Counted from the stretch's first letter, positions 7,118-15,672 are shown. The stretch is 64,000 bases of DNA from Phycisphaerae bacterium (GCA_028714255.1 JAQTMR010000001.1:124001-188000), one strand, 5' to 3'. The notes: a model not told the origin generated them from the letters alone. Translations and numbers: made by a program.

Positions 7118-9250
7118 ATGTACCGTAAGCAAATTAAAATTTTTGTAATCTTAAGCATAGTTTTTTTGGTTATCTTCCTATTTCGGCTGGCACAAATGCA
7201 ACTGTTCTCCGGCTCGTTCTACCGGGACAAAATTGCAAGACTAAAGCTTCAAAAAAGCGATATTCGGCAGCTCAAGACGGTCCGGGGCAGAATACTCGAC
7301 AGAAACGGCAAAGTATTGGCTGTCGATGAGCCGAGGTTTCAACTTTATATAAATTACGACCTTACCTGTTTTATGGACGAGCGAGTCAGGGAATGTAAGC
7401 TGTTAACAGCTTCCGGCAAAGATGATGCGGAAACAGCAACAGCCAAAGCGCAGGAAAAGATTAACGACGGGCTGGCAGATTTAAACCAGATAATCGATAA
7501 ATGCGCCCAACTCGGAGGAGTCAAGGCTTCGGAGATAAAAGCCGAGATACAAAAAATAAATGATACTATCTGGAACCGGCGAACGTTTCAGGCGTGGCGA
7601 AACAATTTTCCGAAGTCGGAAGTTTTCGGGGACTATAAAAACATAATCAGCATTCCGGATTATGTCGCAACAGCGGATTTCGAAAAGAAAGAACCGAACT
7701 CAATCGAGCGGCTCCGGCTTATCAACAAAGTCGATATTGCCGAGATGCACAGGAACTGGCCCCTGGCGGAGTTAAAAACTGACGATGATATTTTTACCGC
7801 GCAAATAGAGTTTTCCGATATCGAGGGTGTTGGAATTCTGGCAAAGGGGGAACGGTTCTACCCGTTCGGTTCGGCAGCGGCTCAAACAATAGGCTGGGTA
7901 GGCCCGGCGACACAAGAAGCGGACAGGCAGCTTTTCACAGATGATAAATTATCGAGGTATCTGGACGGCGAGGTTTGCGGACGAGAGGACGGCGTCGAGT
8001 ATGCCTGCGAAAGTATTCTTCGCGGCAAACGTGGTGAAATTGTCTATGACATAGACCGGGAGCTGATAGACGAAACCAACGCCCGGTTCGGCAGGGACGT
8101 TTCGCTGACATTAGACATCGAACTTCAGCAGAAAACAGAGAAGTATATTACTGACTGCGGATACAATCCTAATTGCCGGTCGCCGATGGCGGCAGTGGTA
8201 ATCGAAGTGGCAAGCGGAGATATTCTTGCACTTGTTTCGACGCCTTGTTTCGACCTGAACCGTATCAGGTTCGACTACGGCAGTATCGCCAATGACCCCA
8301 ATGAGCCTTTGCGAAATCGGGCGATAAACAAACAGTATCCGCCGGGCTCGGTTATAAAGCCGGTGATACTCACAGCGGGTATGGAATCGGGCAAAATCAC
8401 GGCAGATGAGGTTATATCCTGCCCTGCCGAAGCGGCACCGAAGGGCTGGCCGAACTGCTGGATATACAATAAATATAAGTGGACCGGCCACGATGATATG
8501 TGGACAAACAACGCCCGCAACGCGATTAAAGGCAGCTGCAATATTTATTTTTCCCATCTTGCCGACAGGATTGACCCGCTGGTTTTGCAACGGTGGCTGT
8601 TCAAGTTCGGCTACGGCCATAAATTGCCGCTCATCGCTGGTGACTCATCGCTCGCACAAACCAAAGATGAGGCACGGGACCTGAGGCAGGTGACAGGTCA
8701 AATATCTACAACCCCGGCAGCAGGTGACATCTTGTCTGCCGAGCAGTTACCCTCGATTGACAGGAGCGAAATGAGACACTTCGGCATAGGGCAGGGAAAT
8801 ATGCGAGCCACGCCTTTGCAGGTGGCAAATGCAATGGCCACCATTGCGCGGGGCGGCGTATATAAGCCGCCTCGACTTATTCTAACTCAAGACGAGGGAC
8901 GCAAGACGAGGGACGAGGGACGAAATTTAGGAATATCGGCGGAAACTTTAAGGGTCGTTTATGACGGGATGTACGCCGTGGTTAACGAACCAAGTGGAAC
9001 GGCTTATAACGAATTCGCCTCGTCCGGCTTTGCCCAGCAGGGTATAAACATTTACGGCAAGACAGGGTCAACGGAAGCGCCCGAAAACGCGTGGTTCGGC
9101 GGTTTTGCCGAGGACAGTACCGGCAAAAAAATAGCAATTGCGGTATTGGTCGAAGGCGGCCAGCACGGCTCGAGTGACGCCGCTCCTTTGGCCCGTAACA
9201 TTATCCAGTTCTGTATCGAGACGGGACACATCGGTCTGATTCAACATTAA
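7118..9250 (+). CDS. mrdA: penicillin-binding protein 2 (elongasome transpeptidase)
   Basis: A class B PBP that cross-links peptidoglycan during elongation. It has an N-terminal membrane anchor (about residues 7-27), a dimerisation/pedestal region with 'VRGRILDRNGKVLAVDEP', and the transpeptidase domain with SxxK 'PGSVIKPV', SxN 'KGSCNIYF' and KTG 'YGKTGSTEAP'. At 710 residues it is longer than most PBP2 proteins, with a hydrophilic insertion between about residues 95 and 200. A short Asp/Glu/Arg/Gly stretch, 'QDEGRKTRDEGRN', encoded by a tandem GACGAGGGACG repeat, lies just before the KTG region. Last gene of the mre cluster, converging on ftsI with a 39-bp gap. Confidence 0.94.
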   Translation: MYRKQIKIFVILSIVFLVIFLFRLAQMQLFSGSFYRDKIARLKLQKSDIRQLKTVRGRILDRNGKVLAVDEPRFQLYINYDLTCFMDERVRECKLLTASGKDDAETATAKAQEKINDGLADLNQIIDKCAQLGGVKASEIKAEIQKINDTIWNRRTFQAWRNNFPKSEVFGDYKNIISIPDYVATADFEKKEPNSIERLRLINKVDIAEMHRNWPLAELKTDDDIFTAQIEFSDIEGVGILAKGERFYPFGSAAAQTIGWVGPATQEADRQLFTDDKLSRYLDGEVCGREDGVEYACESILRGKRGEIVYDIDRELIDETNARFGRDVSLTLDIELQQKTEKYITDCGYNPNCRSPMAAVVIEVASGDILALVSTPCFDLNRIRFDYGSIANDPNEPLRNRAINKQYPPGSVIKPVILTAGMESGKITADEVISCPAEAAPKGWPNCWIYNKYKWTGHDDMWTNNARNAIKGSCNIYFSHLADRIDPLVLQRWLFKFGYGHKLPLIAGDSSLAQTKDEARDLRQVTGQISTTPAAGDILSAEQLPSIDRSEMRHFGIGQGNMRATPLQVANAMATIARGGVYKPPRLILTQDEGRKTRDEGRNLGISAETLRVVYDGMYAVVNEPSGTAYNEFASSGFAQQGINIYGKTGSTEAPENAWFGGFAEDSTGKKIAIAVLVEGGQHGSSDAAPLARNIIQFCIETGHIGLIQH
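8891..8922 (+). repeat. tandem GACGAGGGACG repeat inside mrdA
   Basis: Three closely spaced copies of the core ACGAGGGACG sit in frame and encode 'DEGRKTRDEGR', a charged stretch unlike the flanking PBP2 sequence. Confidence 0.7.
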
Positions 9251-9268
9251 AGCGTCCACAGGACACTG

Positions 9269-9286
9269 CCCTTGGCGTCCCAAGGG
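9269..9286. other. stem-loop between convergent mrdA and ftsI
   Basis: CCCTTGG-CGTC-CCAAGGG forms a perfect 7-bp stem with a 4-nt loop in the 39-bp gap where the two operons converge. There is no U-run on either side, so intrinsic termination is possible but unproven. Confidence 0.4.
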
Positions 9287-9289
9287 GAC

Positions 9290-10993
9290 TTACAGTGGAT
9301 GTTTTTCGAGGTAGGTGAGGGTTTTTTCGAGTATTCCAGCGACGACGGGGGCAGCGACAGTTCCGCCAGTGTAGCCCTTGTGCAGGGCGACGTTGGGTTT
9401 GCGAATTGAAACGAGAACAACTACTTTTGGGTCCTCGGCAGGCGCTCCGCCTATAAAAGAAGCGATAAACTCGGTATTCGAATATCCCCGCCGATTGCTG
9501 TTGGCGACGTTAGCGGTTCCGGTCTTACCGAAGACCTGCCATTTTTCCAGTTTGGCTTTTTTGCCGGTGCCTTTTTCGTTATTAACTACCTCTACGAGAG
9601 CATCTGTAACAATCCATTTGGCAACTTCGGGCTTGATAACAAAGCCTGTAGAGGGCTGTGGGTGTTTTATTTCAATAATTTTTCCATCGTTATCGACCAT
9701 CGCTTTGACGAGGAATGGCTGAACGGCACGGCCTTCGTTGGCAAGTATGCAGAAGGCCCGAACTAATTGAAGCGCAGTAACGGAAATTTCCTGTCCGAAA
9801 GGTATTCGAGTCACGCTATAACCGGTCCAGTTCTGCACGGGCGCCAACAAACCCGGTGCCTCGCCCTGCAGTTCAAGGGCGGTTTCCTGGCCGAAGCCGA
9901 AGCGTTTCATACCATCGTAGAGCTTTTTTTTGCCAAGTTTTTGTCCGATTTTGGCCATTCCTATATTGCTGGAAACAGTAAGAATTTCTCCGACGGTGAG
10001 GCTCCCATAGCTGTGCCCACCATACTCGCTGATACGTCCGAAGCCCTTGCCGTGATAGCTTCCCTGCTCGCAGAATATTTTTTCGTTCTTGTTAACGACA
10101 CCAGCGTCGATAGCAATCGCAGCAATAACCGGCTTTATGATACTGCCGGGCTCATACTGGTCATTTATGGCGTGATTGAGCAATCTATTCGGCTTAGTTG
10201 AGCGAACGTTATTGGGGTCAAAATCGGGCAGCGAGACAAACGCCAAAATCGCTCCTGTTTTTGCATCAGCGATAACCGCAATAGCCGATTCAGCCTGGTA
10301 GGCGAGGTATTGCTTCATCAGCTCGGCCCTGGCAAATTGCTGGATGGCGGAATCAAGGGTCAAAACAATACCGATGCCATCGGTTACAACGGCATCCTGC
10401 TGCTTTAGCCGAATAGGCCGACGAGAGGCATCAGCCAAAAAAATCTCCTGCCCGGCTGAGCCGCCAAGCTCTTTGTCGTATTGCAGTTCTATGCCGGCTA
10501 AACCCTGGTTGTCGATACTGGTAAAACCAACAACATGCGAAGCGAGAGAACCCACCGGATAATGTCTTCGCCAATTCGACTGAACGCCGATGCCATAAAT
10601 TCGAGCGGCCCGGCTGCACTGATTTGCATCGGCACCGACTTTGATTTTGACAAAGCCCGGATTTTTACTGTCGGTGATAATCTTACAGATTTCGTGAGCG
10701 CCCATATCGAGTATGGGGGCGAGTTCGTTGGAAGTCTCTTTAGGGTCTTTTATAACCCTGGGCTCGGCAAAAATGGTTTGGATTTTATTGCTTGCGGCAA
10801 GTACCCTCGCCCGACGGTCGAGAATCGCGCCGCGCTGGGGCTTTTGGGTTATTAGACTTTGCTGCTGTCTGTCACAGGCGGCAATATAATCACGGGTTTT
10901 AAAAAACTGGAGATAAAAACACCGCCCCGCCAGTGACAAGAATGCCACAATCAGGAGAACAAACAAGAGGATGATAATCCGAACGTTTCTCAA
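9290..10993 (-). CDS. ftsI: penicillin-binding protein 3, septal transpeptidase FtsI
   Basis: A class B PBP for division-septum peptidoglycan. It has an N-terminal transmembrane helix (about residues 5-25), the pedestal signature 'RGAILDRRARVLA', and transpeptidase motifs SxxK 'PGSIIKPV', SxN 'VSSNIGMA' and KTG 'FGKTGTAN'. Length 567 is usual. It is 5 bp downstream of the FtsL-like gene, as in dcw clusters. Unlike most dcw clusters, no murE/murF/mraY follow: the operon ends here against mrdA. Confidence 0.94.
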   Translation of the reverse strand: MRNVRIIILLFVLLIVAFLSLAGRCFYLQFFKTRDYIAACDRQQQSLITQKPQRGAILDRRARVLAASNKIQTIFAEPRVIKDPKETSNELAPILDMGAHEICKIITDSKNPGFVKIKVGADANQCSRAARIYGIGVQSNWRRHYPVGSLASHVVGFTSIDNQGLAGIELQYDKELGGSAGQEIFLADASRRPIRLKQQDAVVTDGIGIVLTLDSAIQQFARAELMKQYLAYQAESAIAVIADAKTGAILAFVSLPDFDPNNVRSTKPNRLLNHAINDQYEPGSIIKPVIAAIAIDAGVVNKNEKIFCEQGSYHGKGFGRISEYGGHSYGSLTVGEILTVSSNIGMAKIGQKLGKKKLYDGMKRFGFGQETALELQGEAPGLLAPVQNWTGYSVTRIPFGQEISVTALQLVRAFCILANEGRAVQPFLVKAMVDNDGKIIEIKHPQPSTGFVIKPEVAKWIVTDALVEVVNNEKGTGKKAKLEKWQVFGKTGTANVANSNRRGYSNTEFIASFIGGAPAEDPKVVVLVSIRKPNVALHKGYTGGTVAAPVVAGILEKTLTYLEKHPL

Positions 10994-10998
10994 TTTTT

Positions 10999-11229
10999 TT
11001 AATGGTCTGTTTTATTACGGTCAAGACGGTGCGAGACAGCAGCGGGATTAATTAAATTTTCCAGCCGAATCTGCTTCTGCCAAAGCTGCTGTTTCAGCCG
11101 GTTTTGCTCGGCCGTGCACTTACAAATTTTATAGAAGATGCGATTGTCGGCACTGCGAATAAAAACGGTAAGGATTAAGACAGCCGTGAAGCAGAAAACA
11201 ACAAAAACAAAATAAAACCGTGATTTCAT
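10999..11229 (-). CDS. FtsL-like division protein (76 aa)
   Basis: A short basic N-terminus, one transmembrane helix (about residues 6-25) and a periplasmic leucine-zipper-like coiled coil ('EQNRLKQQLWQKQIRLENL') match the architecture of FtsL. Sequence conservation in this family is too low to prove identity, so the call depends on topology and on position between rsmH and ftsI, where ftsL normally sits. Confidence 0.65.
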   Translation of the reverse strand: MKSRFYFVFVVFCFTAVLILTVFIRSADNRIFYKICKCTAEQNRLKQQLWQKQIRLENLINPAAVSHRLDRNKTDH

Positions 11230-11288
11230 ACGGCATTATGGATAATTAATAACGGATAAATCAACAAACAATAATCAAACGACAAACA

Positions 11289-12146
11289 TCATTTGGCCGG
11301 TATTTTCAATTTCATTCCAACGGAAAGATTGTCCTCGCCATCCAGAACAGAAGCGTTTAGTTTGGCTATTTCGCGATAGCGATTGCCGTCTCCGAGGCAC
11401 TCGGAGGCAATCTGCCACAGGCTGTCACCTTCCTGCACAACATGCCAGTTGGTCTGTTCCTGTCGTTGCGGCCGATAGTCATTAGCCAAAAGGCTTCTGC
11501 TTCCGATAGATTCAACCTTTGCAAACTCCTTCTCGGAAAAAACTTCTGCTACCTTGCCTTTGTCCTGTAGTGAAACCGACAAAGGCGGTATGATAAGCTT
11601 TTGCCCAATACTGATTTCATCAGGTGATTTCAATAACTTGCGATTGGCTTGGAATATCCCGGCGATATTTATTTTTTTGTTGCCCTGCTCGGAGCCATAA
11701 AATTTCAGGGCTATACTGGCGAGACTATCGCCTTTGCTGACAACATAAACTTTTGGAGAAACAGTTTCGTTCGAACTGGTTTTCGGGCTCTCATCTTTTG
11801 CAGCCACAGCCTGTGCCGCAGCAGTAATCGCCTGCTCTGCCATAGTTTCTTTTATAACTATAGCAGGGGAACTTTCCGGCACCACCGGCGTAAGACGAAC
11901 ATCCTGATTGCCGGCGTAAGGAGAAGTAATCTCCGAGGGTTTTTTCCAAACCAAGCTTCTGGGGTTTATAACCTCGCGCTCTTTGGCTGCGATAGCCGGG
12001 GGATTATTCTGCTGACTGACCATCTTTGTAGTCAGCTCATTATTGTTTTCGTTTTCGTTAAAGCTCGGCAGGCCATTAATTATAAGTGCGATTATGAATA
12101 TGAAGACCAAGCCTAACAACAATCCAATTTTAGCATCAGAGGCCAT
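11289..12146 (-). CDS. LysM-domain membrane protein in the dcw operon
   Basis: One N-terminal transmembrane helix (about residues 7-25, 'IGLLLGLVFIFIIALIING') is followed by a long low-complexity linker and two LysM modules: 'YVVSKGDSLASIALKFYG...ISIGQKLIIPP' (about 132-190) and 'HVVQEGDSLWQIASECLG...LSVGMKLKIP' (about 233-285). LysM binds peptidoglycan or N-acetylglucosamine polymers. Its place between rsmH and the ftsL-like gene, which is not part of the classical dcw order, suggests a wall-binding division or septum factor. No catalytic domain is present. Confidence 0.85.
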   Translation of the reverse strand: MASDAKIGLLLGLVFIFIIALIINGLPSFNENENNNELTTKMVSQQNNPPAIAAKEREVINPRSLVWKKPSEITSPYAGNQDVRLTPVVPESSPAIVIKETMAEQAITAAAQAVAAKDESPKTSSNETVSPKVYVVSKGDSLASIALKFYGSEQGNKKINIAGIFQANRKLLKSPDEISIGQKLIIPPLSVSLQDKGKVAEVFSEKEFAKVESIGSRSLLANDYRPQRQEQTNWHVVQEGDSLWQIASECLGDGNRYREIAKLNASVLDGEDNLSVGMKLKIPAK

Positions 12147-12193
12147 AAACGAAACTCCTTTTTCTTGATTACGGGCAGTTTACAATTTTCGAT

Positions 12194-13168
12194 TCACGAC
12201 TTTTGAGCAATTCTTAATTTTGCACTTCTGGCTCTCGGGTTTTCCACGATTTCCTGCCTTGAGGGCACAATCGGCTTTTTCGTGCAATCGGAGTAAACGT
12301 TCTCCTTTTTGTTTTGCTTAAAATTATTCTTAACTAATCTATCTTCGAGACTATGATAACTAATGATCGCAATATGTCCACTTTTATTCAGCAATTTCGG
12401 CGCTACATCAAGCAGTTTTTCGAGGTTCTCGAGTTCGTTGTTGACTGCGATTCTCAGGGCCTGAAAGGTTCTGGTAGCCGGATGTATCCTTGTCCATTTT
12501 TTTCCGCCCGGCCTCTGAAGCGCTTTGCAAACTATCGCCGCCAACTGGGCGGTAGTGGTTATCGGCCGGCCCTGACGAAGCCCGACGATAAACCGAGCAA
12601 TGCGACGCGAGGCCCTGTCCTGGCCAAATTTGTAAATCAAATCAGCCAGGGACTTCTCGTCTGATTTATTAACTATATCGGCAGCAGTGGTGTTTAATCT
12701 TTCGTCGATTCTCATATCAAGCGGTGAATCCATCTGAAAACTTAACCCCATTTTGGCGTCGGCCAACTGCGATGAGCAAAGCCCCAAATCGGCCAATATA
12801 AAATCGACTTTTTCTATATGCTGCGCGGAAAGCTGTTCGCTGATTTGGGAAAAATTGCCACGAATCAAAATTACTCTGCACTGCAGGTCTTTTAGTTTTA
12901 AATGGGCCCTTTGGATAGAATCTTTATCGACATCCAGGCCAATGAGAACACCCTCAGGGCCCAACTTTCTGCCGAACAGGAAACTATGACCTCCTTGTCC
13001 TATGGTCGCATCGACCATTACCCCATCCGTGGGCAAGTTTATCTGCTCGGCTAAAGTTCCTGCAAGAACCGGAATGTGTGCAACTCTCGAACTATTCACT
13101 TCTAAATCAGCAAGCTCTGAACCATCCCTGTTCAGAGCAAACCCCTTATAGGGTCTGGTATTGTGCAT
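12194..13168 (-). CDS. rsmH: 16S rRNA (cytosine-1402 N4) methyltransferase RsmH/MraW
   Basis: Methylates N4 of C1402 in the 30S P-site region. Visible family motifs are 'HIPVL', the SAM-binding 'MVDATIGQGGHS', 'GLDVDKDSI', 'FILADLGLCSSQL', 'PLDMRID' and 'ISYHSLEDRLVKN' near the C-terminus. There is an extra N-terminal stretch of about 30 residues before 'HIPVL'. Length 324 is normal. The start codon lies at the base of a perfect hairpin (13167-13194) whose loop holds the only Shine-Dalgarno-like sequence, so translation may be controlled. Confidence 0.95.
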   Translation of the reverse strand: MHNTRPYKGFALNRDGSELADLEVNSSRVAHIPVLAGTLAEQINLPTDGVMVDATIGQGGHSFLFGRKLGPEGVLIGLDVDKDSIQRAHLKLKDLQCRVILIRGNFSQISEQLSAQHIEKVDFILADLGLCSSQLADAKMGLSFQMDSPLDMRIDERLNTTAADIVNKSDEKSLADLIYKFGQDRASRRIARFIVGLRQGRPITTTAQLAAIVCKALQRPGGKKWTRIHPATRTFQALRIAVNNELENLEKLLDVAPKLLNKSGHIAIISYHSLEDRLVKNNFKQNKKENVYSDCTKKPIVPSRQEIVENPRARSAKLRIAQKS

Positions 13169-13194
13169 AGCGTTTCTCTCTTTCTAAACGCTAT
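13167..13194 (-). promoter_or_regulatory. hairpin enclosing the rsmH ribosome-binding site
   Basis: On the coding strand ATAGCGTTT and AAACGCTAT pair perfectly (9 bp) around the 10-nt loop AGAAAGAGAG. The A and T of the rsmH ATG are the last paired bases, and the purine loop is the only plausible Shine-Dalgarno. Such a layout could expose or limit ribosome access. Confidence 0.6.
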
Positions 13195-13203
13195 ATGTCA
13201 ATT

Positions 13204-13413
13204 TTAGCCTACGGCTACGGCGTTTCTGCGTGTCTTAAGGTTTCTAACAGCAGATGAAAACTCAATACCGGAAAAAATGCTGTCGAGCTTCTTTAGCCGA
13301 TCCAGCCTTTCGGTAAGAATTTCCAGCGAGGCAAGGGTTTGCTCGTCCACCGCACTTTCGCCTGTAAGAGTTTTTTCCACAATACGACAATGATTCAAAT
13401 CCATTCCAATCAT
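13204..13413 (-). CDS. small hypothetical protein between mraZ and rsmH (69 aa)
   Basis: The ORF track begins this frame at 13545, inside mraZ. The better start is ATG at 13413, 20 bp after the mraZ stop, with a strong GAGGTGGAG ribosome-binding site just upstream. The product, 'MIGMDLNHCRIVEKTL...' to '...RRNAVAVG', is charged and probably helical, with no recognised domain or signal peptide. It is likely co-transcribed with mraZ and rsmH. Confidence 0.6.
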   Translation of the reverse strand: MIGMDLNHCRIVEKTLTGESAVDEQTLASLEILTERLDRLKKLDSIFSGIEFSSAVRNLKTRRNAVAVG

Positions 13414-13433
13414 ATTTGTCTCCACCTCAGAAG

Positions 13434-13907
13434 TTAAATTTCCCTGCTTTCCTTCTGCAAGACGACCTGCCTTGCCTGTAACATCTGTTTCTGGTATTGA
13501 GCCATGTTGTCCGAAAGATATTGTTCCCAATCCTGGCTGTTCCACAACTCGATATGGTCTCTGACGCCAACGAGGGTAACGTTGTCTTTCAGGCCTGCCC
13601 TTTTTCTCAATCTCTCGGTCAAAAGCAGCCTGCCCTGCCTATCGAGCTCGACCTTCTCGGTCAAGGCAAAGCTCATTCTCTCGAACGCCACGGTTTCATC
13701 TGGCGCGGTAGTAGCGGGCGCAATAGCAAGGGCAATCCGCTCGAAATACTTTTCGGGATATAAAGAAAGTATGCCGTTGGCTCCGAGGACAATATAGAAA
13801 TTGCTGCCATGGTCATCGGCATCAATCTGGTTTCGCAGCTTGTTGGAGACGAGAACTCTGCTCTTGCCGTCGATTACGTGTTCATATTCGCCTGTTAACA
13901 AAAGCAT
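13434..13907 (-). CDS. mraZ: transcriptional regulator MraZ
   Basis: MraZ is the AbrB-like DNA-binding protein that heads dcw clusters and usually regulates its own operon. 'MLLLTGEYEHVIDGKSRVLVSNKLRNQI' is the first half-site (the family's 'D.KgR..iP.k.R' pattern) and 'VELDRQGRLLLTERLRKRAGL' is the second. The start is set at the ATG at 13907: the longer track start (GTG 13952) would lie across the -10 region of the promoter identified here. A C-terminal tail beyond the second half-site is rich in Gln. Confidence 0.93.
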   Translation of the reverse strand: MLLLTGEYEHVIDGKSRVLVSNKLRNQIDADDHGSNFYIVLGANGILSLYPEKYFERIALAIAPATTAPDETVAFERMSFALTEKVELDRQGRLLLTERLRKRAGLKDNVTLVGVRDHIELWNSQDWEQYLSDNMAQYQKQMLQARQVVLQKESREI

Positions 13908-13942
13908 GGTATTTGTCCCACTAAAAGAGTTAACAATGGGAA

Positions 13943-13970
13943 ATCCTACCACTTACTACCACTTTGTCAA
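13943..13970 (-). promoter_or_regulatory. mraZ/dcw operon promoter with MraZ-type direct repeats
   Basis: On the minus strand TTGACA (13965-13970), a 16-nt spacer and TAGGAT (13943-13948) form a sigma-70-type promoter. Between them lie two tandem 10-bp units, AGTGGTAGTA and AGTGGTAGGA (13944-13963), i.e. GTGGT repeated with 5-nt spacing. In E. coli MraZ binds TGGGN repeats with 5-nt spacers upstream of mraZ, so an autoregulatory operator is the natural reading. Confidence 0.75.
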
Positions 13971-14219
13971 CGCACAAAATCCTTTTTTTACAAAATTTTA
14001 TTATAGGACTACTGGCGTGAGCAATTCTCCAGGGGAGAGAAGTGACCTAAGCCCCTGTTATAGCTTGAGTTAGCAATCTACAAAGCCCTAAATCGCACAT
14101 CCTAAGCACTAAACAAATAATATTAAAATTTCTCGGACTACAACTTATATAGCTTGTCTGTTTATAAAATTTGAGTTTAGGCGGTTGGGAGCCAAGTAAT
14201 TAGAAGTTAGAAGGGACAA

Positions 14220-14290
14220 AGCGGGTGAAGGGAATCGAACCCTCGTGACCAGCTTGGAAGGCTGGAGCTTTACCACTAAGCTACACCCGC
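14220..14290 (-). tRNA. tRNA-Gly (anticodon TCC)
   Basis: The reverse strand folds as a cloverleaf: acceptor GCGGGTG/CACCCGC, D-arm GCTT...AAGC, anticodon stem CCAGC/GCTGG around CTTCCAA (anticodon TCC), and a T-arm with GGTTCGATTCC. Discriminator is U, usual for tRNA-Gly. CCA is not encoded. Confidence 0.95.
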
Positions 14291-14293
14291 GAG

Positions 14294-14380
14294 TTTTATT
14301 TACTATTTACTATTTATGATTTATTATTTAATATCCGTCTTTAGATTGTAAATAATCAATAGTAAATAATCAATAATCAA
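14294..14380. repeat. AT-rich imperfect repeats between tRNA-Gly and proA
   Basis: Reiterated units of the type TTTACTA/TTTATGA on one side and AATCAATAGTAAATAATCAA on the other make up most of the 95-bp gap. The two halves are partly inverted relative to each other. The rest of the 13971-14385 interval holds only the tRNA; I see no gene in it. Confidence 0.45.
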
Positions 14381-14385
14381 ATGTT

Positions 14386-15672
14386 ATGAGTATAGCAGAT
14401 ATAGCAAAACAGGCCAAGAAGGCCTCGATTCAATTAGCGGCGGTCAAAAGCGGCGTTAAAAACACGGCTTTGGCAGAGATTGCCAAGGCCCTGAAGCAAA
14501 ACAGCAGCAAAATCATCACCGCCAATAAAAAAGATTTGGCTGACGCGGAGAAGAACAAACTTGCTGCCCCCCTGCTGAAACGGCTGAAGTTCGATGAAAG
14601 TAAAATCGCTGATGTTGCCGCAGGGATTGAGAGTCTAATTAAGTTAGATGACCCGGTGGGTGCAACCCTCTCAGCGACCGAGCTTGATAAAGGGCTGGAA
14701 CTTTACAAGGTCAGTTGTCCGATAGGGGTAATCGGAGTTATATTCGAATCCCGGCCCGATGCGCTCGTGCAAATATCGACGCTCTGCTTAAAAAGCGGCA
14801 ACGCAGTCCTACTGAAAGGCGGAAGTGAAGCACAGAATACAAACAAGGCATTAGCTGATACTATCAGGGCGGCTGGGGAACAGGCGGGTTTGCCGAAAGG
14901 ATGGCTGGGGTTGATGGAAACGCGCAGCGAGGTCGCGGAAATACTGAAAATGGACGAATACATCGATTTGCTCATACCTCGCGGCAGCAATGAGTTTGTC
15001 CGGCATATAATGGACAATACAAATATACCGGTGCTCGGCCATGCTGATGGGATATGTCATGTTTATGTTGACGGAGAAGCCAACCTGGGTATGGCTGTAA
15101 AAATCACTGTCGATTCCAAGTGCCAGTACGTTGCAGTCTGCAACGCAGCGGAGACGCTGCTGGTACATAAAGGAATGGCACACCAATTTCTACCGAAGAT
15201 AAAAGCTGCGCTAGAACAAGAAGGCGTTGAGATTCGCGGCTGTGAAAAAACAGCTTCGATAATAAAGGTAAAGCAGGCTAATGAGAAAGACTGGTCAACG
15301 GAATATCTCGATTATATTATCTCGATAAAGGTTGTGGATGGCCTTGATGAGGCAATCGAGCATATAAATCGTTACGGGTCACATCATACCGATACGATTG
15401 TCACAGCCAATAAGGAAAAAGCCAAAAAGTTTATGGAGCTGGTTGATTCGGCAAATGTGTTCTGGAATGCCAGCACAAGGTTTAGCGACGGCTACCGCTA
15501 CGGACTCGGAGCTGAGGTAGGCATAAGCACTACAAAGATTCACTCTCGCGGGCCGGTCGGACTGGAAGGGCTTGTGATTTATAAATGGAAGCTATTAGGC
15601 TCAGGTCAGGCCGTGGCAGATTACTCAGGCAAAAACGCAAAAAAATTTATCCACAAAAAACTTAACCACTGA
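14386..15672 (+). CDS. proA: glutamate-5-semialdehyde dehydrogenase (gamma-glutamyl phosphate reductase)
   Basis: Second step of proline biosynthesis: NADPH-dependent reduction of gamma-glutamyl phosphate. 'GVIFESRPDALVQISTLCLKSGNAVLLKGGSEA' is the family signature, and 'DSKCQYVAVCNAAETLLVH' contains the catalytic cysteine region of this ALDH-superfamily enzyme. 'NASTRFSDGYRYGLGAEVGIST' near the C-terminus is also diagnostic. Length 428 is normal. proB lies about 1 kb downstream on the same strand, separated by a DUF805 gene on the opposite strand that sits between inverted repeats. Confidence 0.96.
   Translation: MSIADIAKQAKKASIQLAAVKSGVKNTALAEIAKALKQNSSKIITANKKDLADAEKNKLAAPLLKRLKFDESKIADVAAGIESLIKLDDPVGATLSATELDKGLELYKVSCPIGVIGVIFESRPDALVQISTLCLKSGNAVLLKGGSEAQNTNKALADTIRAAGEQAGLPKGWLGLMETRSEVAEILKMDEYIDLLIPRGSNEFVRHIMDNTNIPVLGHADGICHVYVDGEANLGMAVKITVDSKCQYVAVCNAAETLLVHKGMAHQFLPKIKAALEQEGVEIRGCEKTASIIKVKQANEKDWSTEYLDYIISIKVVDGLDEAIEHINRYGSHHTDTIVTANKEKAKKFMELVDSANVFWNASTRFSDGYRYGLGAEVGISTTKIHSRGPVGLEGLVIYKWKLLGSGQAVADYSGKNAKKFIHKKLNH

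Noticed and set aside
13414-13545. Longer N-terminus for the small ORF after mraZ
   Set aside because: It would overlap mraZ by over 100 bp; the ATG at 13413 has a strong ribosome-binding site.
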